Shown here in pieces: positions 30,001 to 38,132 of a stretch of DNA of 64,000 nucleotides. The position numbers and the translations under genes were made by a program. The stretch is from Bacteroidota bacterium. Lineage in GTDB: Bacteria; Bacteroidota; Bacteroidia; Bacteroidales; JABHKC01. Under the pieces are notes generated by a model. The model did no database searches, was not told the DNA's origin, and saw nothing but the letters and a program-made list of their open reading frames with translations. The stretch is taken from NCBI GenBank assembly GCA_018692315.1, contig JABHKC010000149.1, positions 1-64,000 on the forward strand. The letters are read 5' to 3'. Numbering within the stretch: the first letter of the stretch is position 1; the number at the start of each line of letters is the position of its first letter.

Positions 30001-31564
30001 AGAAGTTCGAGCCTACGATGCAAAAGGCATCAACATTGCCGGACAGCAAAAAGTTGTTAGCGAAAATCGTGTAACTTTTAAGGTAATGAAAGATTACGAA
30101 AATGCACGTGTCGAAATAAAAGGGAGAAAAGAAGTAAAACCAAATATTTTGAAGTTGATTGTAGAAAACACCGTAAATGTAATGATGGGTGTAAGAAATG
30201 TTTCAGTATCATATTCACAAAATAGCGGAACAATTCTTCCGGGCTATAACCCAAAAACCAAATTTTTTGGCAACGAATCTTTCAATGGAAAATTAGCTCC
30301 AGGAGTTGGTTTTATTTTAGGACAACAAGATAAAGATTTGGCATTTACAGCACAAGACAATGGCTGGATTACTGCTGATTCTACGCTAAATGCTACTTTT
30401 GCAATGACAAATTCGCAAACCATCACCCTAAGAAGCTCAGTAGAGCCGGTTGCTAATATGAGAATCGATATCACTGCAAACCGCACTTTTTCCGAAAATG
30501 TTAACTATTTATTCAATCCTACCATTGGGAAATATGCATACGAAAACCAGATGGTTAATGGAAATTTCACTATGTCGGTAAACACTTGGGGAACTGCATT
30601 TCAAAACTCAGGCGATGATTATTCAACATCGGCAGCATTCGACGATTTCAAAAATTACCGTATAACAATAGCCAAACGTTTGGCTTACGACAGAGCAGAC
30701 GTTGACGATTCGTACGATCCAAGCCTTACCGAAAATGGTTTCCCAGACGGATATGGTCCAACTTCCCAGCAAGTTATGATTCCTGCATTTTTGGCTGCAT
30801 ATACCGGACAAAGCCCTGAAAGAATATCTTTGGATCCGTTTCCTTCGGTATTATCATTACGCCCAAATTGGCGAATTAACTACGATGGGTTATCAAGAAT
30901 TGAATTTCTGAAAAAATATTTTAACACCATTACTGTTGGTCACACCTACCGTTCTTCATACAATATTGGTTCATATTCCAGAAATATTGATTATGTTGCC
31001 GAAGCCGGTATAGATGGTTTGAGCTTTGTACGAGACCAACTTCAAAATAACTTCATTGCCGAAAACGAAATCAACTCAGTTTCTATCAATGAGCAATTTT
31101 CTCCTCTCATCAATTTCGACATGACATGGATAAATAGTTTAACTTCAAAAGTTGAAATTAAAAAAACTCGAAATCTGACCATGAGTTTTTCAAACAATCA
31201 ACTTACTGAGGTGAAAAACAATGAAATAATTATTGGTGGTGGATATAGAATAAAGGATTTAACATTCAGAATGGGAACATTAGGTGGTCCTAAGAAAGAG
31301 TATAAAAGCGACCTAACTCTTCGAGCCGACTTATCAATTAGAACAGCCAGAACTGTTTTGCGTAAACTTGTAGAAGATGTAGATCAACTCACTTCAGGAC
31401 AACGAGTAATTTCTATAGAAACGACCGCCGATTATGTTTTAAGCGACAGATTTAATGTTCGATTTTTTATAAATTATTCGAATACAAAACCTTTCGTTTC
31501 ACTTACGTACCCCCAAACAAATACCAAAGTTGGTTTCAGTGTTAGGTTTACTTTGGCAGGATAA
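24005..31564 (+). CDS. sprA: SprA, outer-membrane translocon of the type IX secretion system
   Basis: 2519 residues, right for SprA/Sov, which forms the very large single-chain beta-barrel through which T9SS cargo passes (family knowledge). Seen: a hydrophobic signal (about 5-29) directly after a TTG start with no upstream ATG, then SprA repeat-type sequence: TTTFDFDEKIQMNVTGQIG, the conserved YIDDFEGSQTAIDIRTWAAW, SGEIWLNELRLSEFDE and barrel strands to a C-terminal SVRFTLAG. The ruvA - sprA - gcvH order supports it. All seven sorting-domain proteins in this window would need this channel. Confidence 0.97.
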   Translation: MNRILKYSLASVIIVGFWTILLAGKSSAINFSEISLYIPEDTTATGDSLSTDTLGPLPFPFEDESTYPVDNAEQNPALFLNRPSNIISTVEYDDEANEYVFSQKIGTLNYRYPSSMTMEEYQEYEQRIAINEYFRERAKSESLGHQSGLLPKLHIGGDVFDKIFGSNTINIQPQGSAELIFGININKNDNPMLPERQRRTTTFDFDEKIQMNVTGQIGDKMNIQTNYNTESTFDFENKMNLAYEGKEDEIIQKIEAGDVTLPLSGSLITGSQSLFGLKTELQFGKLRVTTVFSQQKGEASVIEVEGGAQLSDFEVYADEYEANKHFFLSQYFKDRYDIALSILPIIQSAVNINKIEIWVTNKSGNFQESRNIVGFLDLGEANSSGEGINEDGTNVFNNSFISLNSYQDYFPDNEVNDLYEKMTTDFSDVRDINNVSTLLGPLAYQYDFTGGQDYEKIENARKLSTSEYTFHPQLGYISLNSALNADEVLAVAYEYTASGQIFQVGEFSSEVSLDSSSSTPALFLKLLKGTYLSPTILVANKRKINPTWELVMKNIYAIGAYQVNQQDFQLHVMYQDDKTGTAVNYLSEGQQPPSGINGEILLNVLNLDNLNSNNDPQPDGVFDFVNGITINTSNGRIIFPVREPFGSHLRKQINDDAIADKYVFEELYDSTQSVARQIAEKNKFYLEGTYQSASSSEITLNALNVPQGSVKVTSGGMQLTEGQDYTVDYTMGRVKIINEGLLQSGTPIKISLESNSLFNIQSKTLVGTHLDYRVSNDFNLGATMLNLTERPLTSKVNIGDEPISNTIWGVDGTYRTDVPFITKAIDFLPLLETKEKSTVSVTGEFAHLIPGHSKALSKSGVSYIDDFEGSQTAIDIRTWAAWGLASTPQLQDDMFPEASLTDNLAYGYNRAKLGWYNIDPLFLRDEGVTPNHISNDDRSSHYVREIYEEEIFPNKENANGIPTSIAILNLAYYPEERGPYNYDVEPNEYSHGVSADGKLNEPDTRWAGIMRKITTNDFESANVEFIEFWMMDPFVEKADSNFVGGDLYFNLGNVSEDVLKDSRKSFENGLPTFDIQTAEDAELAYVDTTNWGRVPLVQSLVNAFDNDLQARQFQDVGLDGLRDEDETDFFADYIQSLAQVVDSNQNYSFFEDPSSDNYHYFRGTDYDNQEVGILDRYKKYNGLDGNSPTDDQSPEDYFTSGTITPDVEDINGDNTLSEAESYYQYRIPITRQNLQYDKKYITDEIEHTETLKNGQKSKVTWYQFKIPIYEPEQVIGSISDFKSIRFIRMFLKNFDQDIILRFATLDLVRGEWRKYNLSLKEGGENLMHPQPTDASFDVSAINIEENGSKTPVNYILPPGIDRVIDPTNPQLRQLNEQSIVLKVLDLADGDARAAYKNVTMDVRQYKRLQLEVHAEEINNYPLNDKELYVFIRLGSDYKQNYYEYEVPLVLTPPGNYDNDEYEDRLIVWPDENRIDLRFSLFQDVKQERNDKMRESNSTVQLTTPYYIMDGENKVTVTGNPNLSNVRTIMLGIRNPNDADNDDPHSGEIWLNELRLSEFDETGGWAANARVMTKLADLGTVTVAGSTSKPGFGSIEKKVSERQKEEMLQYDISSNLELGKFFPQKAGIRIPVYLGLSESVTNPQYNPLDPDIPLSAAINNAKTQEERDSIKHYSQDYTKRKSVNFTNVKVTKGGQSKPKVYDLSNWSLTYSYNELFSRNVNTEFSLRKDYHGAISYNYNTRPKNIQPFKKSKSKFLKSSAMRLIKDFNFYYLPQQMSFRTNLDRMYQETKLRNINSPNIIIPTTFQKDFSWNRMYDLKYDLSRTFKLDFSATNIARIDEPEGKIDKDDDDYEWKRDSIVQNLYDFGRTTNYRHSINANWNVPINKIPILNFMSANARYNATYDWTTGPIMPDSLNIDLGNTIKNSNTLQVTPQINFQNLYNKVKYLKEINKKYRKGKSRNNKTTKQKEKETELVVYEKKNVTFKSNVAKSFTHNLQTEDVEVRAYDAKGINIAGQQKVVSENRVTFKVMKDYENARVEIKGRKEVKPNILKLIVENTVNVMMGVRNVSVSYSQNSGTILPGYNPKTKFFGNESFNGKLAPGVGFILGQQDKDLAFTAQDNGWITADSTLNATFAMTNSQTITLRSSVEPVANMRIDITANRTFSENVNYLFNPTIGKYAYENQMVNGNFTMSVNTWGTAFQNSGDDYSTSAAFDDFKNYRITIAKRLAYDRADVDDSYDPSLTENGFPDGYGPTSQQVMIPAFLAAYTGQSPERISLDPFPSVLSLRPNWRINYDGLSRIEFLKKYFNTITVGHTYRSSYNIGSYSRNIDYVAEAGIDGLSFVRDQLQNNFIAENEINSVSINEQFSPLINFDMTWINSLTSKVEIKKTRNLTMSFSNNQLTEVKNNEIIIGGGYRIKDLTFRMGTLGGPKKEYKSDLTLRADLSIRTARTVLRKLVEDVDQLTSGQRVISIETTADYVLSDRFNVRFFINYSNTKPFVSLTYPQTNTKVGFSVRFTLAG

Positions 31565-31739
31565 ATTCTTCTGCATTACGTAGTTTTCTGATTTGTAAAA
31601 AAGTTCTCTTCGAAAATTAAGAACTGTAATATCTTAAGTCAAAGCCTAAAAACTGAAAAACATCATTTTATTTTCGTTATAATTATTTTATTTTTGCTCA
31701 CTAAAAATTTATTAATAGTATTTATTAAAATATAAAAAA

Positions 31740-32117
31740 ATGAATGTTCCAGAAAATTTAAAATTTACAAAAGATCACGAGTGGCTGCGAGTTGAGGGCG
31801 AAAATGTATATATTGGAATTACCGAATTTGCTCAGGGAGAGCTTGGCGATATTGTATTTATCGAAATCGAAACCGAAGGCGAAACGCTCGAACAAGGCGA
31901 AACTTTCGGAACAATCGAAGCCGTAAAAACTGTTTCTGACATGTTTATGCCCATTTCAGGTGAAGTTCTTGAAGTAAATGAATCACTTGAAGACGAGCCT
32001 GAAAGTGTAAATAAAGATCCTTATGGAGAAGGCTGGATGATTAAAATTTCTTTGAACGATGCTTCAGAATTAGATTCTCTTCTTTCTGCCGAGCAATACA
32101 AAGAACTTATTTCATAA
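31740..32117 (+). CDS. gcvH: glycine cleavage system H protein
   Basis: 125-residue lipoyl carrier shuttling the aminomethyl group between P, T and L proteins. Seen: FTKDHEWLRVEG, the lipoyl-lysine loop GTIEAVKTVSDMFMPISGEV (Lys about 63) and NKDPYGEGWMIKI. It follows sprA by 175 bp, with a TATTTTTG box at 31689-31696. It ends at a large hairpin. Confidence 0.96.
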   Translation: MNVPENLKFTKDHEWLRVEGENVYIGITEFAQGELGDIVFIEIETEGETLEQGETFGTIEAVKTVSDMFMPISGEVLEVNESLEDEPESVNKDPYGEGWMIKISLNDASELDSLLSAEQYKELIS

Positions 32118-32142
32118 AAACGATAGTAGATATCTTACTTTC

Positions 32143-32223
32143 AAAAAGCCTGCTTTAAATACATTTTTGTAAAAAATTGATTGCAAAATTAAGTTTTTAC
32201 AAAAATGGCTAAGCAGGTTTTTC
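32143..32223 (+). terminator. hairpin terminator after gcvH
   Basis: AAAAAGCCTGCTT (32143-32155) pairs with AAGCAGG-TTTTT (32211-32222), with one unpaired base, and inside it TTTTTGTAAAAA (32164-32175) pairs perfectly with TTTTTACAAAAA (32194-32205). The structure ends in a T-rich stretch, as expected of a factor-independent terminator. Confidence 0.7.
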
Positions 32224-32271
32224 TATTTTATTTTTTTAACTTTATGAATTTCAAACCTTAATTTTTATAAA

Positions 32272-32676
32272 ATGCAGGAAGTAATAAAAATTAGTACAGA
32301 CAAACATAATGGATTGTACGATATTACTGAAGAAACAAAGTTGATTGTAAAAAAAAGTAAAATTAGAAATGGAATTGTAAATATTTATGTTCAAGGAGCT
32401 ACAGCAGCCATAATGATTCAGGAAAACTGGGATTATTCGGTTCAGAATGATGTAATTAGCCTTTTAAGAAATCTTATTCCGTCAGGAGTTTGGGAACACG
32501 ATGCCCAAGACGGAAATGGCGACTCTCACCTTAAAGCCGGAATCATCGGGCCTAGCGAGACAATTCCAATCATCAACGGAAATCTAGGATTATCGACATG
32601 GCAAAATATTTTTGTTTGCGAATTCGATGGCCCAAGAGATAGTAGAAATATTGTTGTAACAATTTTAGCAAGCTGA
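32272..32676 (+). CDS. UPF0047 / YjbQ-family protein
   Basis: 134 residues. Family signature: VQGATAAIMIQENWD, EHDAQDGNGDSHLKAGIIGPSE and LGLSTWQNIFVCEFDGPR, with the conserved metal-type His residues. YjbQ shows weak thiamine-phosphate synthase activity in E. coli, but its real role is unsettled, so I give no gene symbol. It stands alone between the gcvH terminator and the acyl-CoA synthetase gene. Confidence 0.9.
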   Translation: MQEVIKISTDKHNGLYDITEETKLIVKKSKIRNGIVNIYVQGATAAIMIQENWDYSVQNDVISLLRNLIPSGVWEHDAQDGNGDSHLKAGIIGPSETIPIINGNLGLSTWQNIFVCEFDGPRDSRNIVVTILAS

Positions 32677-32869
32677 AAATCATGAAATTGTAGATTAAAT
32701 ATTTTGTCGATAGTAATATTACATTCAATTTTTAATCACTCAAGAATCTTTCTGTTTTTGTAAATTTAAAGACAAATAAAGTGAAGCATTATATTCGAAT
32801 TTGTCATTTCTAATTTCTAATTTTTTTAAATACATTTGTCCATAAAATTTGTTAATAAAATATAAAAAA

Positions 32870-34927
32870 ATGGTAAACAAACAATTATTATTTCCTGATA
32901 GTATTGTAGTAATTGGAGGCTCAAACGATATAAAAAAGCCCGGCGGAAAAGTCCTGAAAAATCTTATTGAAGGAAAGTTTAAAGGTGATTTGTATGTTAC
33001 AAATCCAAAAGAAACCTTAGTCCAAGGGATTGTAAGTTATACTGATCCATTCGAGTTACCATTTGTCGATTTAGCTATAATTGCAATTGCTGCAAAATAT
33101 ATTTTAAAAACAATTACTCTACTCGCAAAACAGAAAAATACCAAAGCATTTATTATTTTATCAGCAGGATTTAGCGAAGAAGGAGAGGAAGGAAAAATTC
33201 TTGAGCAAAAAATTGTTGACATAATTGACAGTGTTGGCGGTTCATTAATTGGACCTAATTGCATTGGTGCTCTGTCGCCTGAATATCATGGAGTTTTCAC
33301 AAGTCCTATTCCAAAATTGGATTTGAATGGTTGCGATTTTATCTCCGGTTCAGGAGCTACAGCTTGTTTCATTATGGAAACAGGAATTCCAAAAGGATTA
33401 CCTTTTGCACGAGTTTTTTCGGTAGGAAATTCAGCCCAGATGGGTGTTGAAGAAATATTGGAATATATGGATCATACTTTTGATCCTCACAAAAGCCCGC
33501 GAGTAAAACTGTTATATCTGGAAACTATTACGAAACCTAAATTACTCTTAAAGCATGCTAGCTCGCTTATTGCAAAAGGTTGCAAAATTGCAGCTATCAA
33601 GGCTGGAAGTTCCGAGGCTGGAAGTCGTGCAGCTTCCTCCCATACCGGAGCATTGGCAAGCTCTGATGAAGCAGTAAATGCTCTTTTCCGAAAAGCAGGA
33701 ATTGTGAGATGCGAAGGTCGGGACGAATTAGCAACAGTTGCTTCAGTATTTTTACATAAAAAGTTTGTTGGGAAAAATATTGCTATAATTAGCCATGCTG
33801 GTGGACCTGCAGTTATGCTAACTGATGTTTTATCAAATGGTGGCTTGTCAATTCCTCATATTGAAAATCCTGCCAGCCAAGAGTTATTAGAACATCTTTA
33901 CCCTGGTTCGTCGGTCGCCAATCCTATCGATTTCCTTGCAACAGGAAATGCAGAACAGTTAGGAATAATTATTGATTACGTTGATAACAAATTCGACGAA
34001 ATTGATGCAATGATAGTGATTTTCGGCACTGCCGGACTTACAAAAGTTTTTGATGTCTATAATGTTTTGAATGAAAAAATGAAAACTTCAAAAAAACCTA
34101 TTTATCCTGTTCTACCTTCGGTTCATACCGCAAAAGAAGAGATAGAAGAATTTCTCGAATATGGTAGAATGTTTTTTGCTGATGAAGCATTACTGGGAAA
34201 AGCAATTGTTAATATTGCAAATACTCTGCCACCACAACCTTCAAATATTGATATTCCAAAAATTAATAAACTTTCAATTCGAAAAATAATTGATGAGTCA
34301 GACGAAGGATATCTCTCACCTGAAAATGTCCAGAAATTAATAGATGCCTGCGGAATTGACAGAGCAGAAGAAGTAGTAACTTCAACAAAAAAAGAAGCTG
34401 TTGAGTTTTTTGAAAAACAAAACACTCCTATTGTAATGAAAGTTGTGGGACCAGTACATAAATCAGATGTTGGAGGAGTTATTCTAAATGTTAATTCTAA
34501 AAAACAAGTTGAAAATGAATTCGACAGAATGATAAAAATTGAAGATACAACAGCAATTTTACTTCAACCAATGCTAAGCGGTACAGAACTTTTCGTTGGA
34601 GCCAAATTTGAAGAGAATTTTGGACATCAAATACTCTGCGGACTTGGAGGTGTTTTTATTGAGGTGTTAAAAGATGTATCTTTTGGCTTGAGCCCAATTT
34701 CTAAAGATGAAGCAAATTATATGATAAAAAGCCTGAAAAGCTATAAAATAATACAAGGAGTGCGAGGGCAAGAACCTATTAATGAAGAGAAATTTATTGA
34801 TGTAATTACTCGCATTTCTGCATTAGTGGAAATCGCACCTGAGATTGCTGAAATGGATATTAATCCTCTACTTGGAAAATTAGATAAAATTGTGGCTGTT
34901 GATGCTCGAATTAGAATTGAGAAATGA
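32870..34927 (+). CDS. ADP-forming acetate/acyl-CoA synthetase, fused alpha-beta
   Basis: Makes ATP from ADP, phosphate and an acyl-CoA (or the reverse) through a phosphohistidine. Order seen: CoA-binding domain (SIVVIGGSNDIKKPGGKV), CoA-ligase domains (SAGFSEEGEEG, LIGPNCIG, AGSSEAGSRAASSHTGALA with the family His) and a C-terminal ATP-grasp beta domain (TPIVMKVVGPVHKSDVGGVIL, LCGLGGVFIEVLKDVSFGLSP, EMDINPLL). Start at ATG 32870; an upstream TTG at 32849 is less likely. Together with IorAB in this window it could turn aryl-acetyl-CoA into ATP (inference). Confidence 0.93.
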   Translation: MVNKQLLFPDSIVVIGGSNDIKKPGGKVLKNLIEGKFKGDLYVTNPKETLVQGIVSYTDPFELPFVDLAIIAIAAKYILKTITLLAKQKNTKAFIILSAGFSEEGEEGKILEQKIVDIIDSVGGSLIGPNCIGALSPEYHGVFTSPIPKLDLNGCDFISGSGATACFIMETGIPKGLPFARVFSVGNSAQMGVEEILEYMDHTFDPHKSPRVKLLYLETITKPKLLLKHASSLIAKGCKIAAIKAGSSEAGSRAASSHTGALASSDEAVNALFRKAGIVRCEGRDELATVASVFLHKKFVGKNIAIISHAGGPAVMLTDVLSNGGLSIPHIENPASQELLEHLYPGSSVANPIDFLATGNAEQLGIIIDYVDNKFDEIDAMIVIFGTAGLTKVFDVYNVLNEKMKTSKKPIYPVLPSVHTAKEEIEEFLEYGRMFFADEALLGKAIVNIANTLPPQPSNIDIPKINKLSIRKIIDESDEGYLSPENVQKLIDACGIDRAEEVVTSTKKEAVEFFEKQNTPIVMKVVGPVHKSDVGGVILNVNSKKQVENEFDRMIKIEDTTAILLQPMLSGTELFVGAKFEENFGHQILCGLGGVFIEVLKDVSFGLSPISKDEANYMIKSLKSYKIIQGVRGQEPINEEKFIDVITRISALVEIAPEIAEMDINPLLGKLDKIVAVDARIRIEK

Positions 34928-34990
34928 TGAGTCAATATTTTATATTCCACTATATTAGATATTTAAACCATATTTCAATATATAATAAAT

Positions 34991-36382
34991 ATGAATAAAT
35001 TATTCATCTTATTTTTTTCTGTTTCTACAATATTTCTACAAGCTCAAGAAGTAATTTTATTTGAAGATTTTGAAAATGCCAATATACCAAAAAATTGGAA
35101 AACCACGCAAGCTGCCGGTTCAATTGGTTGGAATTTTGGAGAAGATCTCGGTTGGCCTATTCCATGGCACTCAAACTATGCTGCCTCATTAGAATCTGAA
35201 AATGTTGATGCAGATTTAAGCATGGACTATTTGTACCTACCAATTCTTGATTTATCAAAATTTGTAAATATTAATTTAGAATTAGAGGCATTTAATCCCG
35301 GAGTAAAAGGCTCGAGCGGACATATTTTAATAAGTTTTGGCACAAACAAAGAATTGATAAATTTTCGGACTCTAAATTTTGATGAACATAATTGGAATAA
35401 AGTTTCGCTAAGTCTTGACGAATTTAAGATGATGAAAAATGTTCAAATAGTATTTCATCATAACGATAACGGAACTTGGGCAACTTGTTTCGCAATCGAC
35501 AATGTAAAAATTACGGGCACTCGTTTATTAGAAAATAACCTTGCGATTGTTGAATTAATTCATCCTCAGTCGAATTGCGATATAACAGACAATGAAAATG
35601 TTGTTATTGAAGTTCAAAATCTTAGTTTAAAATCAATATCAGAATTTTCAGTTTCATACTCGCTCGATTTCGGTAAAAATTTTGTAAACGAACAATTTAA
35701 TAAAACTATCGAAGCCGGGCAAAAAAAAGAAATAACTTTCAAGAAACAAGAATCCTTCCTTTCAGGGAAATACGATTTTTTGATAGTTGGAAATTTGCAA
35801 AACGATATGAAAACTGCTGATGATACCATACTGCGAAAAATTACAAATCCAACAATAGCAGAATTCCCATTTGAAGAAACATTTGAAAATGGACTTTCGG
35901 AATATTTCGAAAGCAATTACGGAATAGATTCTTACGCTCAGATAAAAGAACAAAACGGAAACTACATTTTCCAAATGCAAGGCGGTACACATAATAATTG
36001 GCAAGGAACACCAGACAATATCGACTCTGATTATGCCTGGAATATAAACACCGAACATCATACAACATTAAGCACAGTCTGCGAAATAGATGCAACAAAC
36101 ATCAAAAAGCTTTATTTAAAATTCGAATTAAAACAAACCTCAAGCAATTCCTTAAAATACAGTTGGTTTAGAGTTATGATAAACAATGAGGCAATTTCAA
36201 GTACTGAAGAAACCGAAAATTTTCACCCCAAAACTCAAATTGATGACAATTTTGAAACCGTAATTTTTGACCTTTCGAAATTTGCCGGCAAGAAGTTTTC
36301 CATAAGTTTTCAATCTTCTTGCAAATTCGATAAGTTTGATACTATTGAAATTGATAATATTTGGATTTGGGAAGAGAATTGA
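34991..36382 (+). CDS. secreted protein with two jelly-roll (choice-of-anchor J / MAM-like) domains
   Basis: Signal peptide (about 1-18), then a jelly-roll domain (about 20-178: LFEDFENANIPKNWKT ... CFAIDNVKITG), a beta-sandwich linker of the CARDB type (about 185-285, NLAIVELIHPQSNCDITDNENV), and a second jelly-roll domain (about 290-463, EETFENGLSEYFES ... IEIDNIWIWEEN). Such domains bind carbohydrate or surfaces in secreted Bacteroidota proteins. There is no C-terminal sorting domain, unlike its relatives, so it is either periplasmic or truncated relative to them. Confidence 0.75.
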   Translation: MNKLFILFFSVSTIFLQAQEVILFEDFENANIPKNWKTTQAAGSIGWNFGEDLGWPIPWHSNYAASLESENVDADLSMDYLYLPILDLSKFVNINLELEAFNPGVKGSSGHILISFGTNKELINFRTLNFDEHNWNKVSLSLDEFKMMKNVQIVFHHNDNGTWATCFAIDNVKITGTRLLENNLAIVELIHPQSNCDITDNENVVIEVQNLSLKSISEFSVSYSLDFGKNFVNEQFNKTIEAGQKKEITFKKQESFLSGKYDFLIVGNLQNDMKTADDTILRKITNPTIAEFPFEETFENGLSEYFESNYGIDSYAQIKEQNGNYIFQMQGGTHNNWQGTPDNIDSDYAWNINTEHHTTLSTVCEIDATNIKKLYLKFELKQTSSNSLKYSWFRVMINNEAISSTEETENFHPKTQIDDNFETVIFDLSKFAGKKFSISFQSSCKFDKFDTIEIDNIWIWEEN

Positions 36383-36480
36383 ACTAAATATTTCCCCGCT
36401 AAGCGAAGTATGGAAAAATTGCTTAGAGGGAGAGCCTGTAAAGTTAAAGCAGCATTTACTGCATTGATAATAAAGGAAAT

Positions 36481-36637
36481 AAAAAAATTAGAAATTATAT
36501 TTTAGTGTTCTTATTATTTTTATTTGTTTCTTGTGGAGGGAGTCTCCTGTAACTATAGACATTGTTAATAAAAATGCAAAGAAGAACACAGGAGGAAAAG
36601 TTAAACCTATTGAGCTTAGGTTTAATTCCAAGGAATG
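36481..36637 (+). pseudogene. possible frameshifted small lipoprotein remnant
   Basis: One frame reads RNYILVFLLFLFVSCGG, a clear lipoprotein signal with lipobox, then stops. Shifting by one base in the GGAGGGAG stretch (about 36535) continues ESPVTIDIVNKNAKKNTGG ... ELRFNSKE to a TGA at 36637. No ordinary start codon precedes the signal. It looks like a decayed lipoprotein gene just ahead of the next orphan gene. Confidence 0.35.
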
Positions 36638-37177
36638 ATAAGATTAAAAAAAATGAAATTGTATCAGGAAGAATTACAAAATGAAATAGTTTCAGAACTA
36701 AACTCACTTATTGGGAAGAAGTTTGGGACTATTTATTCCAGTTATATTGCAATTGAAAATCATATATTTCTTTCAAGAGAATATAGCATTTATTATAAAA
36801 ATACTTGCTTCAATATTAGTCAAGTACAAAAAAGGACAAAGGAGGATTGTGATTACTATAAATTAGAAATAGTAAAAAGTGATCGTCCTTCAATGTCAAT
36901 ATCCTATGACAAAGAGAGAAGAACTTTTACTGGATATGTAAGTTCAATAAGAGATTTTTACAGTGAAATTCTGCTTGATATTAAGTATTATAGAAAAGAA
37001 GAAACATGGGGTAGTGAAAAGCTGAGATATGTTAGTGCTTTAGTCTTTGTTTTTAAGAAAGGAAAGTTTATACTAAATATTGAAGAATCTGTGATTGAGA
37101 ATATTGAATATTCCAAAGATAAGAATTATATTAAAGATATCTTGACTGATTGCAGTGAGATAAATTTTCTTCGTTAG
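36635..37177 (+). CDS. orphan protein of about 180 aa, unrecognised
   Basis: 180 residues, soluble, charged and rich in Lys/Glu/Tyr (MKLYQEELQNEIVSELNSLIGKKFGTIYSS), with mixed alpha/beta character and no signal peptide. The likely start is the second or third Met (36653). I recognise no family. It resembles in size and composition the lone immunity-type or effector genes found in accessory islands, and it is directly followed by a coding remnant that also follows the gene at 39076. Confidence 0.6.
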   Translation: MIRLKKMKLYQEELQNEIVSELNSLIGKKFGTIYSSYIAIENHIFLSREYSIYYKNTCFNISQVQKRTKEDCDYYKLEIVKSDRPSMSISYDKERRTFTGYVSSIRDFYSEILLDIKYYRKEETWGSEKLRYVSALVFVFKKGKFILNIEESVIENIEYSKDKNYIKDILTDCSEINFLR

Positions 37178-37178
37178 C

Positions 37179-37274
37179 ACCCACGTTGGCCTACACATTC
37201 TTAAACAATTCTATAATAACTATTTCGAAACCCAGTATTATATACGATACTGGAGTTCGGTGTTCAGCAAATGA
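37179..37274 (+). pseudogene. C-terminal coding remnant, copy 1
   Basis: An open stretch reads LHILKQFYNNYFETQ and ends at TGA (37272-37274). It has no start codon. The peptide LHxLxQFYNNxFE recurs after the gene at 39076, with about 23 of 26 nucleotides identical in the core, so both are probably tails of the same lost gene. Confidence 0.45.
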
Positions 37275-37424
37275 TAAAAGTTAAGTATGGAAAGTTTGTT
37301 TTTTGTACATCCAAGATTCTTCGGGAATTATATAGATAGATGAAACCGCTTCTTTGTCCATTAATTTTTTGCCTCGGTCCTGAAGGAAGAAAATGTTGGA
37401 CAAAAAAGCTAGATTGCAAGAAAT

Positions 37425-37802
37425 ATGGTTAAAATCGACAATATGTATTACGATAGTATTTCCTTCACTTTTCAAAAAGCGGAGGAATTACGAAAACATA
37501 TGACCAAAGCTGAGATTATTTTATGGGAAGAACTCCGAAATAAAAAGTTATTGGACTTGAAATTTCGAAGACAACATCCAATTAGCCGCTTTATTGCTGA
37601 TTTTTACTGTCATAAATATAAGCTGGTTATAGAACTTGATGGAGAAATTCATCTCAAAAAGGATGTTGCCATAAATGACAAAAATCGAGAAGAAGAAATT
37701 AAAAATCTGGGAATTAATATTTTACGTTTCAAAAACAATGAGGTGATAAACAATCTTGAAAGTGTTTTGCAACAAATATCTAATTTCTGTATTGCACAGT
37801 AG
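37425..37802 (+). CDS. DUF559 endonuclease-like protein
   Basis: 125 residues with the DUF559 pattern: EELRKHMTKAEIILWEELRNKKL, LKFRRQHPISRFIADFYC, and the PD-(D/E)XK-like core KLVIELDGEIHLKK, ending INILRFKNNEV. The fold is related to Vsr and restriction nucleases, so a DNA-cleaving or repair role is plausible but unproven. It is isolated in the accessory stretch and its stop codon touches a 17-bp inverted repeat. Confidence 0.82.
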   Translation: MVKIDNMYYDSISFTFQKAEELRKHMTKAEIILWEELRNKKLLDLKFRRQHPISRFIADFYCHKYKLVIELDGEIHLKKDVAINDKNREEEIKNLGINILRFKNNEVINNLESVLQQISNFCIAQ

Positions 37803-37867
37803 CAAACCGATTTGTCGGGAAATCATCCTTTAGGACAGAGGTAAAATTTGCCGACAAATCGGTTTGC
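37802..37867. repeat. 17-bp perfect inverted repeat after the DUF559 gene
   Basis: GCAAACCGATTTGTCGG (37802-37818) is exactly complementary to CCGACAAATCGGTTTGC (37851-37867), with a 32-nt loop that holds a small TCCT/AGGA stem. The left arm starts on the last base of the DUF559 stop codon. There is no T-run. It may be a terminator, a palindromic repeat unit or a non-autonomous element. The rest of the gap to 38132 holds one REP-like sequence (38053-38096). Confidence 0.7.
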
Positions 37868-38132
37868 GGTCAAAAACAATATGGATTTCTGAGAAGAGAA
37901 CTTTCTATACATCGGCTAAGCAAAGTTTTCAAACTTCGCTTTCTAATCACTCCCATTTCATTTTTTCAAACAAAACCAAAAAAACTATTCCTACATTTGT
38001 TTTGTGAATACTTAAATTGGAACATACAAATGTGAGCTGGGAAATAAATATTTAGGACATGTGGATTGCAAATTCGCACGAGCTGGGAGATAGCTAATGA
38101 TCGGTTGAAAAGCAAGAAAAACCTTTAATAAA

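Noticed and set aside
24461-30811. Many open frames antisense to, or in other frames of, sprA
   Set aside because: They lie wholly inside a clearly coding 2519-codon gene, have composition mirroring its codons and no family features.
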